Source of the DNA: Cordylochernes scorpioides
Taxonomy: Eukaryota; Arthropoda; Arachnida; Pseudoscorpiones; Chernetidae
NCBI GenBank assembly: GCA_030710605.1
Contig: CP092877.1
Span: 74,056,187-74,120,186 of the forward strand
Reading direction: 5' to 3'
DNA: 64,000 bases
In this document: positions 30,077 through 42,517 of the stretch, piece by piece
How the letters are laid out: each line of letters starts with the position of its first letter
How positions within the stretch are numbered: position 1 is the stretch's first letter
Made by a program: the position numbers and the translations under genes
The notes under the pieces: model-generated
Told to the model about the DNA's origin: nothing
What the model saw: only the letters and a program-made list of their open reading frames with translations
Database searches by the model: none

Positions 30077-31060
30077 TGCAAATAAACCTCTGGCACCTTG
30101 CAAAGTCGAACTTCTACAACCTAGAGACATGTTGTGAACTCACGGCGACATGTAATTCATATGGAAATCAAAAGGTAAATTTTACCATGTTCGTCTAGTT
30201 TGATGAAGTGGGTTATAATGAGCTTTTATCATTGTCCATACGATACCGACAGAATACTGGACAACATTTTATTAACCACTTGACAAAAGGCCCAGAATTC
30301 GCCTAGAAATATGCAATACAAATGGGGTATGCAAATTATCCTGTTATCGTACTTATATGCATATATCACGGCTGAAACTTCTCTCTTACAGACCTATCCC
30401 TGTATTTGGTTAAATGCCCTTCTTCTCTTCACTTATCGCTCAATTTTCAGAGAGATATGTCTTTCTTTAAAGATATATCTTAAAGAGATCACTTCGAAGA
30501 TATTTCAAGGTTTCATCTAATTGATAATTTATAAAATCGGTTAGGTCCAATCCGAGTTAGAAGGATATCTGTGAATATATATTTGTCAGAAAAGCGATTT
30601 TCTCCTATATAACTTTGAATTAATTTAGGGAAAAGTTTATTATTGTGGGAGATGTGACACCGAGTAATTGACCATCACTAAAGACATTTCAAACTAATTA
30701 AACAAATTTAAAACATTTAATCTTTAGTAAATTAAAATGTAATTTTGCAAATCTTTCAAATTATGTTCACCAGTTTCGATAAAATAATCCCTTGAATCTA
30801 TTTCATGGATGCTTAAATGTTCTTATTTTAAAAAGTCCACCAGTGTTGGAAAGGTGGAAGTGATATGCAAATATGTAATGGCGCGGCTAACACCTACTAG
30901 TTCCTGCCGCCACCACGAGAGGGAGCCACAGTTTAGTTTAGACAATTGACAATTAAAATAATTTTATTGACATCTTGTCAATACATACAAAGTGCACAGT
31001 CTGTACTATTTAAAAAAAAAAGATAATATGGATTATATACACTATGTACAATAAATATAG
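30077..31060. other. No gene recognised
   Basis: AT-rich DNA. ATTGACAATTAAAATAATTT and GACATCTTGTCAATAC near 30946-30985 resemble a segment at 39565-39605, suggesting a low-copy repeat family. Confidence 0.4.
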
Positions 31061-31098
31061 CGCCTCTGCCAGCGCTGCAGAGTTTGGTAGAGAATCAC

Positions 31099-31205
31099 CA
31101 GTGGGTCTCCAGCGACACCACGTATTTCGCGATTTACGAAGAATACGTAGATCGCGTACTTCGCCGCTGAGGAGATGGTGATGGCGTGGTCCTCGAGACC
31201 ACTGG
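31099..31205. repeat. GC-rich inverted repeat
   Basis: ACCAGTGGGTCTCCAGCG at the left is mirrored by CGTGGTCCTCGAGACCACTG at the right. Between them are paired TACG/CGTA blocks (CGTATTTCGCGATTTACG, TACGTAGATCGCGTACTTCG). Function unknown. Confidence 0.6.
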
Positions 31206-32600
31206 TTTAGTTTAGATTAACGATCAGAGTCAGTTTTACCTTTGTCTACTGTACATAATTCTTGTAAACAAATCCTCTTAAAAAAAAAACCTTTCCTCTT
31301 CATATTAAATAACTTTTTATTGATATATATTACTATTTGATTATTTGAAATATCCAAAAAACTAGTTTTGAAGTTATAGGAGACTCAGATTTTAATTTTA
31401 ATGGTGTACCTCTTCACCCTTCTATCTAGTTCTGGAATATCTTGAAGCTGAAAATATTGAAACGAATAGAAACCTTAAACAAGAGAAACAAAAAAGTCAA
31501 ATTTCTTCTATCATATAATGTATCTAAATAGATTATAAAGATCCGTGTTTTTACATAGAATTTTATAAGAATTCTATTATATATTTAAGGTATTATATAT
31601 TGCGCGAATTATATAAAAGGCAATTATACTGTGTGAGTGGTCTTGAATAAATAAAATATAAATAAATGTTTGAATAGAAATTTAAATGTCGGATAATGGA
31701 CTCTTCTAGATAAGGGTGCGTTTCCTGGAATAAATAGATAAATAGAGTGAGATGGGAAGAGATAAAAGAAAACGAGAATTAGTTGCGTAATATCTCAATG
31801 AGATTACGTAATCAAATCCAAGTAGAATAAGTGCTGCCATCTCTCGCCCAGTTTTGTAACTATTCATAATTTTTTTCTAATTTTTGCATTAATTGACAAA
31901 AATTTACATTTTAAAAAAATTAATTTTGAGATATATATTATTTTTAAAAAATTGAATACAAAATTAACTACTTTTAAAAAAATTATAGTATTGTTTCAAA
32001 ACTTTTGTTAAAAAGATAGCCTGTGAGACATATACTGCCATCTATGAACACTTTTAACAACTATTTATATGAAAGTAACAATTTTAAGCTAAATTAGTCT
32101 TAAGCTATGGTTATATTCGATCTATATTTTAATTAAAGTTTTTAAAGTTTGATTTAGAGAAATAAAATATATAAATTAGTTTTTTTATTATATATTTTAA
32201 AGAAATTTCTGGCATAAAAATAACCCTAAACGAAACACTATTTAAAAAAAAAGTGAAGCGATTGTTAAAAGTTAACAGACGATGCATGGAGAGAATATAA
32301 AAACAGAGTAAAATTTAATATAAATTAATAAAGGAAAACTTCAAGCGTGAACTTGAAAGGAAAGAATCTCTCGCTAAGAAATAATTATTTTGTTAAGTAA
32401 TTTAAAATACATTTTTAAAATGAGCAATATATTTTTGAAATTGTTTTCTTTTAATTATTCTGAAGCACAAATATTTGTATTTTTTCAATAACAATTTAAT
32501 ATTTTATAAATGTTATGTTTTTATCAAATTGAGATATTTAATAAAACAGATATTTTAAATCGATATTGTCAAATTTTTTAATAGAATATCCCCATTACTT
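31206..32600. other. AT-rich DNA, no feature recognised
   Basis: Only isolated GCCATCT motifs (near 31832 and 32038) are seen. No ORF, palindrome or repeat copy can be supported. Confidence 0.45.
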
Positions 32601-32602
32601 TT

Positions 32603-33013
32603 ATATGGAATTTTTTTCCGGAAAGAAATTGATCTATAAAATTAAATAGTGCCTCTCCCGTCAAAATAGACACTAAAACTAAACGCCATCTATTTATCGT
32701 CTTTGCAAACTAGCGGACTCAGGTCGTTGACAAAGCCACAACACCAGCTTTGGTAAATTGAGAAGCGTCCACCTAGAGAAAATTGTTTCGGGCTAATGGC
32801 CCTCTTCAGTACAGGCAGGACTTTATCTAATGATATTCACAAGGGATCAGATGAAAAAAATCTTCATATTCTGCCAAAAAGGTGTTTAGCTTGTAGAGTG
32901 AGCTTGTTTGCGGAGACGTTCAATAGATAGCGCTTAATTATAGTGTCTATTTTGACGGGAGAGGCGCTATTTAATTTTATGATTCAATTTCTTTCCGGAA
33001 AAAATTTCCATAT
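32603..33013. mobile_element. Family H fold-back, with apex
   Basis: Ends ATATGGAATTTTTTTCCGG and CCGGAAAAAATTTCCATAT are inverted; inner arms carry GCCTCTCCCGTCAAAATAG and its mirror at 32950-32972. The apex (32760-32900) includes a hammerhead-like core and about 90 bp not seen in other copies. The right arm has lost part of its sequence, so the fold is unequal. Confidence 0.75.
32773..32823 (-). ncRNA. Hammerhead-like core in element H (decayed)
   Basis: On the minus strand CTGAAGA (a valid CUGANGA, plus-strand 32813-32819) precedes stem II GGGC-CATTA-GCCC and GAAAC. Downstream, AATTTTC replaces the stem III and GUH segment seen at 13682-13689, so cleavage is unlikely. This copy and the 13.66-kb copy are damaged at different places. 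Confidence 0.55.
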
Positions 33014-33062
33014 AAAAGTGAATATTTTATTATAAAATTTGACAATATCGTTTTGAAAATCT

Positions 33063-33113
33063 GTTTTATTAAATGTCCCAATTTTAGCGTCTATTATGAC
33101 GGGAGAGGTGCCC
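33063..33113. mobile_element. Family H fragment
   Basis: GCGTCTATTATGACGGGAGAGG matches the inner right arm of H; nothing else of the element is present. Confidence 0.5.
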
Positions 33114-33126
33114 ATTATATTTATAT

Positions 33127-34242
33127 ACTAGCGGACGTACCCGGCTTCGCCCGAGGTTTTACCCGAGTAAAGGTTTGTCTAACGAACATTTGCCCGTGTT
33201 TTACCCGAGTAAAGGTTTGTCTAACGAATCTCTCGATAAAGTGAACATTTTTTCCCGGTCCCTTGAAAAAGACTCGATAAGTTGAATAAATTCAATATTA
33301 ATCGGTACCCGAGTAAAGGTCTGTCTAACGAACATTTGTTAAAACAATTCTCTATAGACTTATAAAAAGAAATAGATATATTTTGATAATTTGAAACTGA
33401 TAAAGTGATCATTTTTTCCCGGTCCCTGTGTGCCGTGTCATTCTGAATTTTGTCTTTCCTAATTTTCTACATTACAAAATCATCGTTTTATCTAGTGAAC
33501 ATTTTTTTCCCGGTCCCTTGAAAAATACTCGATAAGGTTGAATAAATTCATGGTCGTTTATGGAAGATGGACGAAGTGCCCGGAGGTCATCTTGGGCAAG
33601 CTCCCGCGAGGCTTTTTTTCTTGTCTACTTGGCATAGCTGTGTCACCAACTCTGCCCTGATTGGTCGGTGGGTACTTTGACTGTCGGCCGGCGGCCGGGC
33701 GAATCCATTCTCGCACGGGGTCTGCCCCACTCCAAACTTTTGGCAAAGCACTTTCTAATATTAAAGATTATTGTCTTAAATAATCTTTAAGAACAAAAAG
33801 TATAATAATTGAACGATAGGAAATTATAGTAAATAATTATACTAAACTAAATGATGTAAAAATAATTATACATGAAATTTGAAATAAGTTTTAGAAAAGT
33901 AAGTCCACGGGAAAAGATGTAGCCAAAACAAATAGGTTTTTAACAGTGACACGTGAGCACCCGCCTCGAGACGCGCTCCTCTCTTCTAACATTACTCCCC
34001 CTCTTGAAAAAGCCTATCTCCGTCTCAATGGTGGCGCTGCTTGCGAGTTAAAGCTACAAATCTGCAAATACCTCTAAGGATATTCAAGATATTAAAGAAA
34101 TTATTTTTCGTAAACCTTTCCGGGGATATACCTAATAATATCCCAAAATTTCACGGCGATTGGATGTATGGTTTTTGAATCCATAGAGGACACACACACA
34201 GACAGACAGACACACAGACATTCATTTATATATATATAGATT
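33127..34242 (+). mobile_element. RTE-type non-autonomous retroelement
   Basis: The head ACTAGCGGACGTACCCGGCT with CTTCGCCCG and the tail AAAATTTCACGGCGATTGGA, ACACACAGACAGACAGACAC, ATTCATTTATATATATATAG match the ends common on RTE-like LINEs and their SINE-like derivatives. An ACCCGAGTAAAGGT / TTTTTTCCCGGTCC segment is repeated three times between 33150 and 33540. A GC-rich block (33560-33740) gives short open frames without recognised domains. No RT is present. Confidence 0.6.
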
Positions 34243-34619
34243 TACTTTTATGGCCATCTGAAGTAGGAGGTAATTGGATATTATGGGGAAAGAGACTAAA
34301 CAAAATTCACGATATTCTCTCCAATCATCTATATGTGGAATTGTTATTTTCCTAACACAGGAACTTCTCTGATGTTTCCTAGTGTTACAGAGTTATGGGA
34401 CACCAAGCAACTTACACAGGGTGTGGGTATAAGGTGTTTAAAGACATGTGCTTGTACCGCCCATGGCCCAAAGTGTTTATTCGCTGCTTTTATGTCTTTT
34501 GTAGGTAGCTTCTATGGCAGAAATAATTTCAACACAATAGTGGAATCAGCATGCTGCTATCGTTACGATTTTCATAAACCTACCGATATGGAAATATGGA
34601 AATTTTATTGATTTCGATC
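34243..34619. other. Unrecognised sequence with a short open frame
   Basis: The 92-codon frame at 34333-34611 has no known motif. No promoter or partner exon can be assigned. Confidence 0.35.
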
Positions 34620-34915
34620 ATTTGCTAATTAGGTTCTTTATCTTTCTTATCTCCACTCAGTGATATCAGGGTATCAAGCCTGTAGATCTCCATAATTATT
34701 GGGTGAAGTAAAATGTGTCTGTATTTGTCATTAAGACTGAGAGCACTACTCAGTGGCAGGCTGACTTAGCTCCAATATGAAATGGCCACCTTTGACATGA
34801 GGAACAGACACCATGTGCAACCGCTCCTAACATGGAGTACAGACTCATCCTGTATCCCTGGATCAGGAGCCCTTACAGGGTACTATTAACCGGACCAGAT
34901 AAGCCCAAGGTTTTT
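34620..34915. repeat. Family M repeat, copy 1 (inverted partner at 37.6 kb)
   Basis: TTTCTTATCTCCACTCAGTG, GGAACAGACACCATGTGCA, ACATGGAGTACAGACTCATC and GAGCCCTTACAGGGTACTA recur in reverse order at 37560-37890. Composition is less AT-rich than the surroundings. It may be an exon-poor duplicated segment or an old transposon. Confidence 0.65.
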
Positions 34916-35550
34916 AGCAATCTTGTTATTGCTCCCCTTCCTCCTTTTTCAACTGAGCTTTGGACCGGTAACTGCGAAGTTCGCTAATTAGGTGTGGAAG
35001 GAGATGGAGGCAGGGAGACCTGTGGCAAGGCTTATATAAAACAAACATCGCTATAACATCATAAGGATTTCCTATTGCCTTGTAGCAGGTTAAAGAGATG
35101 GTTAACGAGAATCCTGGAACTTCCATGCAAGCCAGATATCTACAAGTGTTCTTGGGAACAATCCAGAATGTAGTTAATGTAAACTAACTGTATAAGTACT
35201 ACGCCATGAAATAAAAGGTCAGCCTATGTCAGCACAAACTCAGCAATTATAGCTAATCCTCGGTAAACGCACTTTCAGCAATGATTAGTTCTTCTACAAC
35301 AACAATTAGAGACATTACATAGATAAAGAGAAAATAAATTAGTATAATAATCATTTATTTCGCTAAGAAAAGTTCTAATTATGTAAATATTTACCTGTAT
35401 ATAAATATTATCTTTCAGTTTCTTGAAAAGTCGCCTGTCGAAGGTGGTAAAAAGTCCAAAAACTTGCCGAATTTACAGCATTAATAAAAGAAATTCGTTG
35501 CCGTTAATTTTCGTTCCTTCTTCAGCAACAAAGATTTAAGCCAGGATCAG

Positions 35551-35895
35551 AGGTTTAACAGGAGACACTGTAGATTGCCGGCTTCCAATCCTTCTAATGT
35601 CCATCGTGTCATGCAGAGAAGAATCACGGCAAAGGCTTGGTCCTAGGGATCTTAAATAACGAAGGTTATGTGTAATATGCCTTTCTAATATCTTTACTCA
35701 TGGCCTTCGAGTAAATGCCAAAGGTTTAACAGGAGACACTGTAGATTGCTGGCTTCCAATCTTGCTAATGTCAATCGTGTCATACACAGAAGATTCACCA
35801 CAAAGTCTTGTGGTCCGAGGGATCTTAAATAACGAAGGTTATGTGTGATATGCCTTTCTAATATCTTTGCTCATGGCCTTTGAGTAAATGCCTAA
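35551..35895 (+). repeat. Tandem duplication, 171-bp unit
   Basis: AGGTTTAACAGGAGACACTG starts at 35551 and again at 35722. The two units run in parallel through GGCTTCCAATC, GATCTTAAATAACGAAGGTT and CTCATGGCCTT with about 8% difference. Confidence 0.85.
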
Positions 35896-36121
35896 GTTTG
35901 CGTCGGAGAGTGATATGGCAGCAGACCTTGCAACAGGTTTCCACACAGATCCATTGTGACATAGACTGGACAGCGGCCAATCTACATGACCATATCACAC
36001 CAAACAAACGGCCACCTAGCTTTTTAGCTTATTCCTTTCTCAGGACTATTGCCTGTGGGCATTCTAAACTTACAGACATCCGCAATATTGACGCATTAAA
36101 GGTTATACCAACATCTCTTTA

Positions 36122-36546
36122 ATATATATATACTAGCCGAATGACCCGGGCAACGCCCGTGTTTTACCCGATTGAATGTTTTGATTCAAATACTATTTGT
36201 TACAATTATAAATTGGCGCCTTAAATAAATGCCTATATTAGTTAATAACTATAGCTATGTGCTTTATCTGTCTATGTACTGTTGGCTTCCGTAGGCGTCT
36301 CTTACTGGGAATAAGAAAGAGAGGATTCCATTTAGTTATTAACTAATATATGCATTTATTAAAGGAGCGACCCGCTCCAACACAATAGTTACAAAAACCA
36401 AAAAGCGAGTGGGGGCAAAGTCAAAAACAAAGTGTCTCGCGTATTGGCGGCGCCATCGTAGCCAACCAATAGGAGAGCGCCATTCCAAAAAAAAAGCAAA
36501 CGTTGACAGAGATGATGCATGACGCTCGTAACTGTATATAGAAATT
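36122..36546. mobile_element. Family L repeat, copy 2, cut by a SINE
   Basis: Reverse-oriented relative of 19001-19450. It starts ACTAGCCGAATGACCCGGGC, contains the TTAGTTATTAACTAATATAT inverted pair and GGAGCGACCCGCTCCAACAC, and stops at CTGTATATAGAAA where a SINE begins. Confidence 0.65.
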
Positions 36547-36549
36547 TTT

Positions 36550-36850
36550 CACTTATCCCTAAGTACACGTGGTACAGGCCATGATAATAATGGTGGGTAG
36601 TTAGCGACTGCTTTTACTGTAAGTGCATCACATGTCTACACATGTGAAAAGCAGTTCGACGTTACACTTACAAATGTGCCAGAACCCCCGTTTGGTTACT
36701 TGCACTCGCTGGTGGGGTTGGACTTTTGTAAGAATCGGGGGCGATTGGAGCTTTTTTTTTAATCAGAAAAAGAGTGTTCAATGCGGGAATCGAAACCCGG
36801 TCGTAGTGATCGAAAACCAAACGGTTTAACCAGCCTTCCACCGACCCCCC
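36550..36850 (-). mobile_element. Full-length tRNA-derived SINE
   Basis: tRNA-like head at 36850 and 3' end at 36550, on the minus strand. Close to the 21.5-kb copy, with a few changes in the B-box-like block. A clear target duplication is not seen. Confidence 0.83.
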
Positions 36851-37550
36851 TATCTTTAATATACAATTATAATAAAGACCATTTAATTGCGGTATTCTAT
36901 TCTCAATCACGTATTGAAGTCTTCATTGAAGCAGATGAGGGTTACTTCGAATAAATATATTATATTTATATGCCTTTATATTGACACAAAGTAATGACTA
37001 ACGTTTGTGAGTTGAAAGATAAGAATGTTTTTCACTTTCACATTACACTGTTCTCAAATATGTGTATCGTGGGCTTTAAAAAAATGTATGCGCACAGTGG
37101 TAAATTTGTAAAAATTGAACGCTAAAGGTTTCAAAGAAAGATTAGAGATACTTTTTGAGATATAGTGATTCAAATAAGAAACACTTATAAGAAACTTTAT
37201 AAGTAAATGAACAAGTAAAAATATCTTTAGTAATTCTGTAGGTAGAGGCAAATCTGTCTCCTTAACCTGCTGTATGCGGCCAACATCATATGGTGGTTTA
37301 GTACTTAGGTTAGGCGTTCATTTTGTCTCTGTTCCCGGAGTGATTTCTAGTCAGGTTTTACTATATCTCACAACTCATCTTTCTATCATCACCACCATAC
37401 ACCATTATACCTTGACCAGACTTTAACTGAGGACATTCAACAAGAATCTGCATTGTTCCCTTCTGTAAATAACAACAGCCATAACTCCGCCCTTGCCGGT
37501 CCCAAGCCCGGATGAAAAAGAAGGAGGGGGAGCAGTAACAAGCTCACTAA
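36851..37550. other. No feature recognised
   Basis: AT-rich to moderate composition without a supported gene or repeat copy. Confidence 0.4.
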
Positions 37551-37559
37551 AAAAACTGG

Positions 37560-37890
37560 GCTCAGCTGGCCCGGCTGATAGTATCCTGTAAGGGCTCCTA
37601 ATCCAAGTATACAGGATGAGCAGCGTTTGTACTCCATGTTAGGAGAAGCTGCACATGGCGTCTGTTCCTCATGTCAGAGGTGGCCATTTCTTTCTGAGCT
37701 AAGTCGGCCTGCCACTAAGTAGTGCTCCCAGTCTTAATGACAAAGGAAGATGCATTCTACTTCACCCAGTCATGATGGTTGTCAAATTGTATTGACTCAT
37801 CTATTTATGAGCTCTACTCATCCCTGGCAGACACCATCAAAAGTCTCAAGCTTTACAAGCTTGATACCCTAATATGATTGAGTGGAGATA
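37560..37890. repeat. Family M repeat, copy 2
   Basis: Inverted relative of 34620-34915, with TGTAAGGGCTCCTAATCC, GTACTCCATGTTAGGAG, TCTGTTCCTCATGTCAGAGG and GATTGAGTGGAGATAAGAAA. The two copies lie about 3 kb apart. Confidence 0.65.
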
Positions 37891-38937
37891 AGAAAGAAGA
37901 AGAAGACCACCATGGATTGACCAGACTTCAACTGAGGACCTGCATTGTTCCCTCCTGTAAATAACAAAAGCCATCATTCATCAAACCACCATCACCTAAC
38001 TTCCAATGAGGACCTTTAACCAAAATCTGCACTGTTTTTTCAAGAAAAAAAAAATAAAATCTAGATAAATATAACGATACTTAGTATCTGATTAGAATAC
38101 TTTGAGAGATTCCTCCATTATTCTTCCTCGCAAACACACATAGTTAATCCACCCTGTTCCTCACAGGCAGAGAAGGGAAGAATATTGTTCAAGTTCAAGT
38201 CCAGAGAGATATCTAGACTGGAAATGACGTCACCCACCGGAAATCCAAACTTTCCCATTACCTAGCACGGTGACACCGCTTGTAGAGTGATTTAGGAATA
38301 AGGCTTAGTGTGCAGCAATTAAACAACCATTGTCTTATATTGCCTTTTTCTTGATAGGATTTTGATGTGTCATTTAAGAAAATGGAATTTGAATTTCAAA
38401 TAAAAATTGTATATGTTTACAGTATATCTATTTATTTATTTAGGAATCAATGGGTCAATTTGGATTCATAACTGAATGTTTCACATATGAATAAATGGAT
38501 AGGATAGAAAATTTCAACACAATTTTGGCATGTCCCTTAGTGAATATTTATACATCGTATGTTTATATGAATTGAGGACAACCCATTGGCCGACTTAGTC
38601 CATATATGAATTTTTAATATATTGCCATGTGGAAAATTAGGGAAGACAAAAACTTCAGGAGGAGGCAAAAATGTATTTCAGGCAAGGACAAACTATGAAT
38701 TGTAAACAAAAGATAAGCCACGAGGGAAATTTACAGAGTCGCAAGATATAAACATAAAAAAATGACCACTCTGTTAATAAAAATAATAAAATTAATAAAT
38801 ACTATGTTACATAAATAAGATTAATAAATTCTATGTTACAAAATGATTTCGTTTTTGAGAGTTATATTTCCCAAATATTAATAATAATAAATATTATTTT
38901 GGAGAAAAAGGTTACAAGTTTTTCTTTTAAAAGTGTA
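37891..38937. other. No gene; old repeat segment near 38560-38800
   Basis: ATTGCCATGTGGAAAATTAG, ATAAGCCACGAGGGAAATTT and CTCTGTTAATAAAAATAATA match 56895-57770, where elements D and E are inserted between the same blocks. This copy is therefore a natural uninserted relative. Confidence 0.5.
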
Positions 38938-39037
38938 NNNNNNNNNNNNNNNNNNNNNNNNNNNNNNNNNNNNNNNNNNNNNNNNNNNNNNNNNNNNNNN
39001 NNNNNNNNNNNNNNNNNNNNNNNNNNNNNNNNNNNNN
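38938..39037. other. Assembly gap (100 N)
   Basis: Exactly 100 ambiguous bases, a conventional gap of unknown size. Open frames crossing it are meaningless. Confidence 0.98.
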
Positions 39038-39970
39038 CACGTTTTTATCTTTGAAAAAATATACAGTTTTTTTTTTATTTATTGGAGACAAACTGTATTG
39101 AATGCTTGGGGCGACTCACTCGATACCGGCCTGGCTAACAACAGGCGCTTCGATAGCTAAAAGAATTGCCGGACAGTAAAAAACCCCATCTTCCCTTGGT
39201 TTGAACCCAATTTTCTCTAGATGAACCGCCATCTATTTCTAATGAGCTCCATCTGACCCGAACTTTTAGCTTTAGGCGTTCCAAACTCGCTTTATCTAAT
39301 AGCGTCTTTATGGTCTATGTGGTTTTTTTATAGGGTCAATGGTGCCGTACATTGTCCCACCACACTCTGATGATCCTATCATGTCATATCATGTCTAGCC
39401 ATTTGTCATAGCTATCAATGTGCAAATATACTCATATTGCTGTTAACTTTTATATTTGTTCCTAATACCTCCTTGATTTATTCATATAGGTTCGTTATAT
39501 ATACACGTATATGACATTTTATTTGGATACTCAACCACAGTTATTTCAATTCTGGTGAATAAGTGACAAATGACAATTAAAAATAGTCTATTGACATCCA
39601 GTCAACAGTAGGGAGATAGGTTACAGTTTAAAATATTCACATGAAAAAGATCAGCCAGGTGTTCTTCCCTACCGCGATAGAGTCCTCCTCTAGGCGATGA
39701 CGGGGTCCTCGATGGTCTGGCCCAACCCGACCTGGACGAAGTATCGGTTGATTCTCGATTTTGCCAATGTAGGTGAATGAGTGGTCTGAACCCTTTTTCA
39801 GAACGATACAATGTTTATCACGCTAGTAAAACACCTTACAAGTGATGATAAAGAATCAGCCACTACACCATACTACATCAGCCAGTACATCAGACAAAAA
39901 AGGCCATTCTGTATACCTGTATATTATATATACCTCTCTCTTTAATTAGGCATTTGAACTATACACTAAA
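39038..39970. other. No gene recognised
   Basis: A patch near 39565-39640 (GACAATTAAAAATAGTCTAT) resembles 30946-30985. A GC-richer patch follows at 39650-39740. No supported ORF. Confidence 0.4.
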
Positions 39971-39972
39971 TT

Positions 39973-41395
39973 GACATGGACCCAGAGCAGCAGCTTTACA
40001 CACCCAAGATAGTGGACATTGCTGTGATAGAGATGTATGGAGACATCTGAGGCTCTTCATTGGACACAACAACAACAACAGAAAATTGACATGGACCCAG
40101 AACAGAAGCTTTATACACCCAAGATAGAGGACATTGCTGCTGCTGTGATAGAGATGTATGGAGACATCTGAGGCTCTTCATTGGACACGACCAAAACAAC
40201 AGAAAAAGACATGGACCCAGAACAGCAGCTTTACACATCCAAGATAGAAAACATTGCGACTGCTGTGATAGAGATGTATGGAGACATCTGAGGCTCTTTA
40301 TTGGACACGACAATAACAACAGAAAATTGACATGGACCCAGAACAGCAGCTTTACACACCCAAGATGGTGGATATTGCTGACTGCTGTGATAGAGATATA
40401 TGGAGACATCTGAGGTTCTTCATTGGACACAACAACAGAAAATTGACATGGACCCAGAACAGCAGCTTTACACACCCAAGATGGTGGATATTGCTGACTG
40501 ATGTGATAGAGATGTATGGAGACATCTGAGGTTCTTCATTGGACACGACAACAACAACAGAAAATTGACATGGACCCAGAACAGCAGCTTTAGACACCCA
40601 AGATGGTGGATATTGCTGACTGCTGTGATGGAGATGCATGGAGACATCTGAGGTTCTTCATTGGACACAACAACAACAGAAAATTGACATGGACCCAGAA
40701 AAGCAGCTTTAGACACCCAAGATGGTGGATATTGCTGACTGCTGTGATAGAGATGTATGGAGACATCTGAGGTTCTTCATTGGACACAACAACAGAAAAT
40801 TGACATAGACCCAGAACAGCAGCTTTACACATCCAAGATAGTGGACATTGCTGCTGTTGTGATAGAGATGTACGGAGACATCTGAGGCTCTTTATTGGAC
40901 ACGACAACAACAGAAAATTGACATGGACCCAGAACAGCAGTTTTACACACCCAAGATAGTGGACATTGTAACTGCCGTGATAGAGATGTATGGAGACATC
41001 TGAGGCTCTTCATTGGACACGACAACAACAACAGAAAAAGACATGGACCCAAAACAACAGCTTTACACACCCAAGATAGAGAACGACTGCTGTGATAGAG
41101 ATTCATGGAGACATCTGAGGCTCTTCATTGGACACGACAACAACAACAGAAAATGGACATGGACCCAGAACAGCAGCTTTACACACCCAATATAGTGGAC
41201 CTTGCTGCTACTGTGATAGAGAAGTATGGATACATCTGAGGCTTTTCATTGGACACAACAACAACAACAGAAAATTGACATGGATCCAGAACAGCAGCTT
41301 TACCCACCCAAGATAGAGAACATTGCTGTGATAGAGAAGTATGGAGACATCTGAGGCTCTTCATTGGACACGACAACAACAACAACAACGATGCA
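39973..41395. repeat. Minisatellite of twelve 115-122-bp units
   Basis: Units begin at GACATGGACCCAGAACAGCA near 39973, 40088, 40208, 40329, 40445, 40567, 40686, 40802, 40920, 41040, 41156 and 41277. Each ends in ATTGGACACGACAACAACAA; length changes come mostly from the number of CAA triplets. Few stops arise, so overlapping open frames exist on both strands; none looks like a real gene. Confidence 0.92.
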
Positions 41396-41666
41396 CTGTT
41401 TATCACGTTAGTAAAAGACTTTACAAATGATGATAAATAATAAGCCACAAAACCAGTTTTAGAACATTCAGACAAAAAGGTCAATCTGCATACCTGTATA
41501 TTTGTCTGAATTTGACAGAACTGTTGTTGTCGCTCATTCTTTGTCGTCAATAGTAAAGTTTTTTACTAGATTGATGAACAGTGCATTGTGCTGATACATA
41601 ATTAAAGAGAGAGGTGTTTCTTTTGATACATGAATATCATTCCCGCAATACTTTATGTTATATATA

Positions 41667-42003
41667 TATATGAAAAAACAATAGAAAAAAATAAAAGATA
41701 AGTGGGTCAGGTGTTGATATTAAAAATAAAAAAGGCATCTCCTGACCACGAGCACATGTGCTTTTTAGATGGCAGAGCGCCATCTAGTGGAGCAAAAATA
41801 AACTAAACGTTCATTTAGCTTGCTCCGTTATATTTTGCCAACCCAATTTCTTGATTTATCAAGAAAAGCCATCCACGGGTTGGCCAAATATCACGGAGCA
41901 AGCTAAATAAACGTTTAGTTTATTTTTGCTCCACTAGATGGCGCTCTGCCATCTAAAAAGCACATGTGCTCGTGGTCAGGAGATGCCTTTTTTATTTTTA
42001 ATA
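41667..42003. mobile_element. Family C fold-back without ribozyme
   Basis: Arms 41667-41878 and 41879-42003 are inverted (GCATCTCCTGACCACGAGCA, GGCAGAGCGCCATCTAGTGG). The left arm runs to GAAAAGCCATCCACGG and joins the right arm at GGTTGGCCAAATATC, so the segment that holds the hammerhead at 23.75 kb is deleted. It is a short version of the 23450-24001 element. Confidence 0.8.
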
Positions 42004-42208
42004 TATATATATATATACAGGAATCAGGATAATAAAGAATCATATATACAGTACAGATATTTATCAACCGAAAAGGTATTTATAAAAAATTACCAATATT
42101 TAAAATTTATGCATCAATTCATCCATCTAAATATATAAATAGTTAATGTAGATTATAAATTATAAATAAATATTTGATGAATACTATTGAATCGATAAGC
42201 AAATGTCA

Positions 42209-42517
42209 GGGGATCGGTGGAAGGATGGTCTAAACCGTTGGTTTTTGACCACTACGACCCAGGTTCGATTCCCGCATTGGACACTTTTTTTCTAAAGATA
42301 AAATGCTCCAATGGCCATCGATTCTTGCAAAAGTCCAACCCCACCTGCGAGTGCAAGTAACTAAACGCGGCTCTGGCACATTCGTAAGTGCAAAGTCGAA
42401 CTGCTTTTCTCATGTGTAGACATGTGGTGTACTTACAGTAAAAGCAGTCGTCTTCTTCTACCCACCATGATTATCATGGCCTGTACCACGTGTACTAAGG
42501 ATGAGCAAAAAAAAAAA
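42209..42517 (+). mobile_element. Full-length tRNA-derived SINE
   Basis: Head GGATCGGTGGAAGGATGGTC, exact B-box GGTTCGATTCC (42262-42272), body, and an ACGTGTACTAAGGATGAGCA plus poly(A) end. It has the best-preserved B box in the window. The target duplication is not clear. Confidence 0.85.

Noticed and set aside
34333-34611. 92-aa ORF as a host exon
   Set aside because: No domain, and no supported splice context or partner exon.
38833-39160. ORFs spanning the N run
   Set aside because: They consist largely of unknown residues across an assembly gap.
39996-41550. Many overlapping ORFs of 60-159 aa on both strands
   Set aside because: All fall in one minisatellite poor in stop codons; the same DNA is open on both strands, so it gives no coding evidence.
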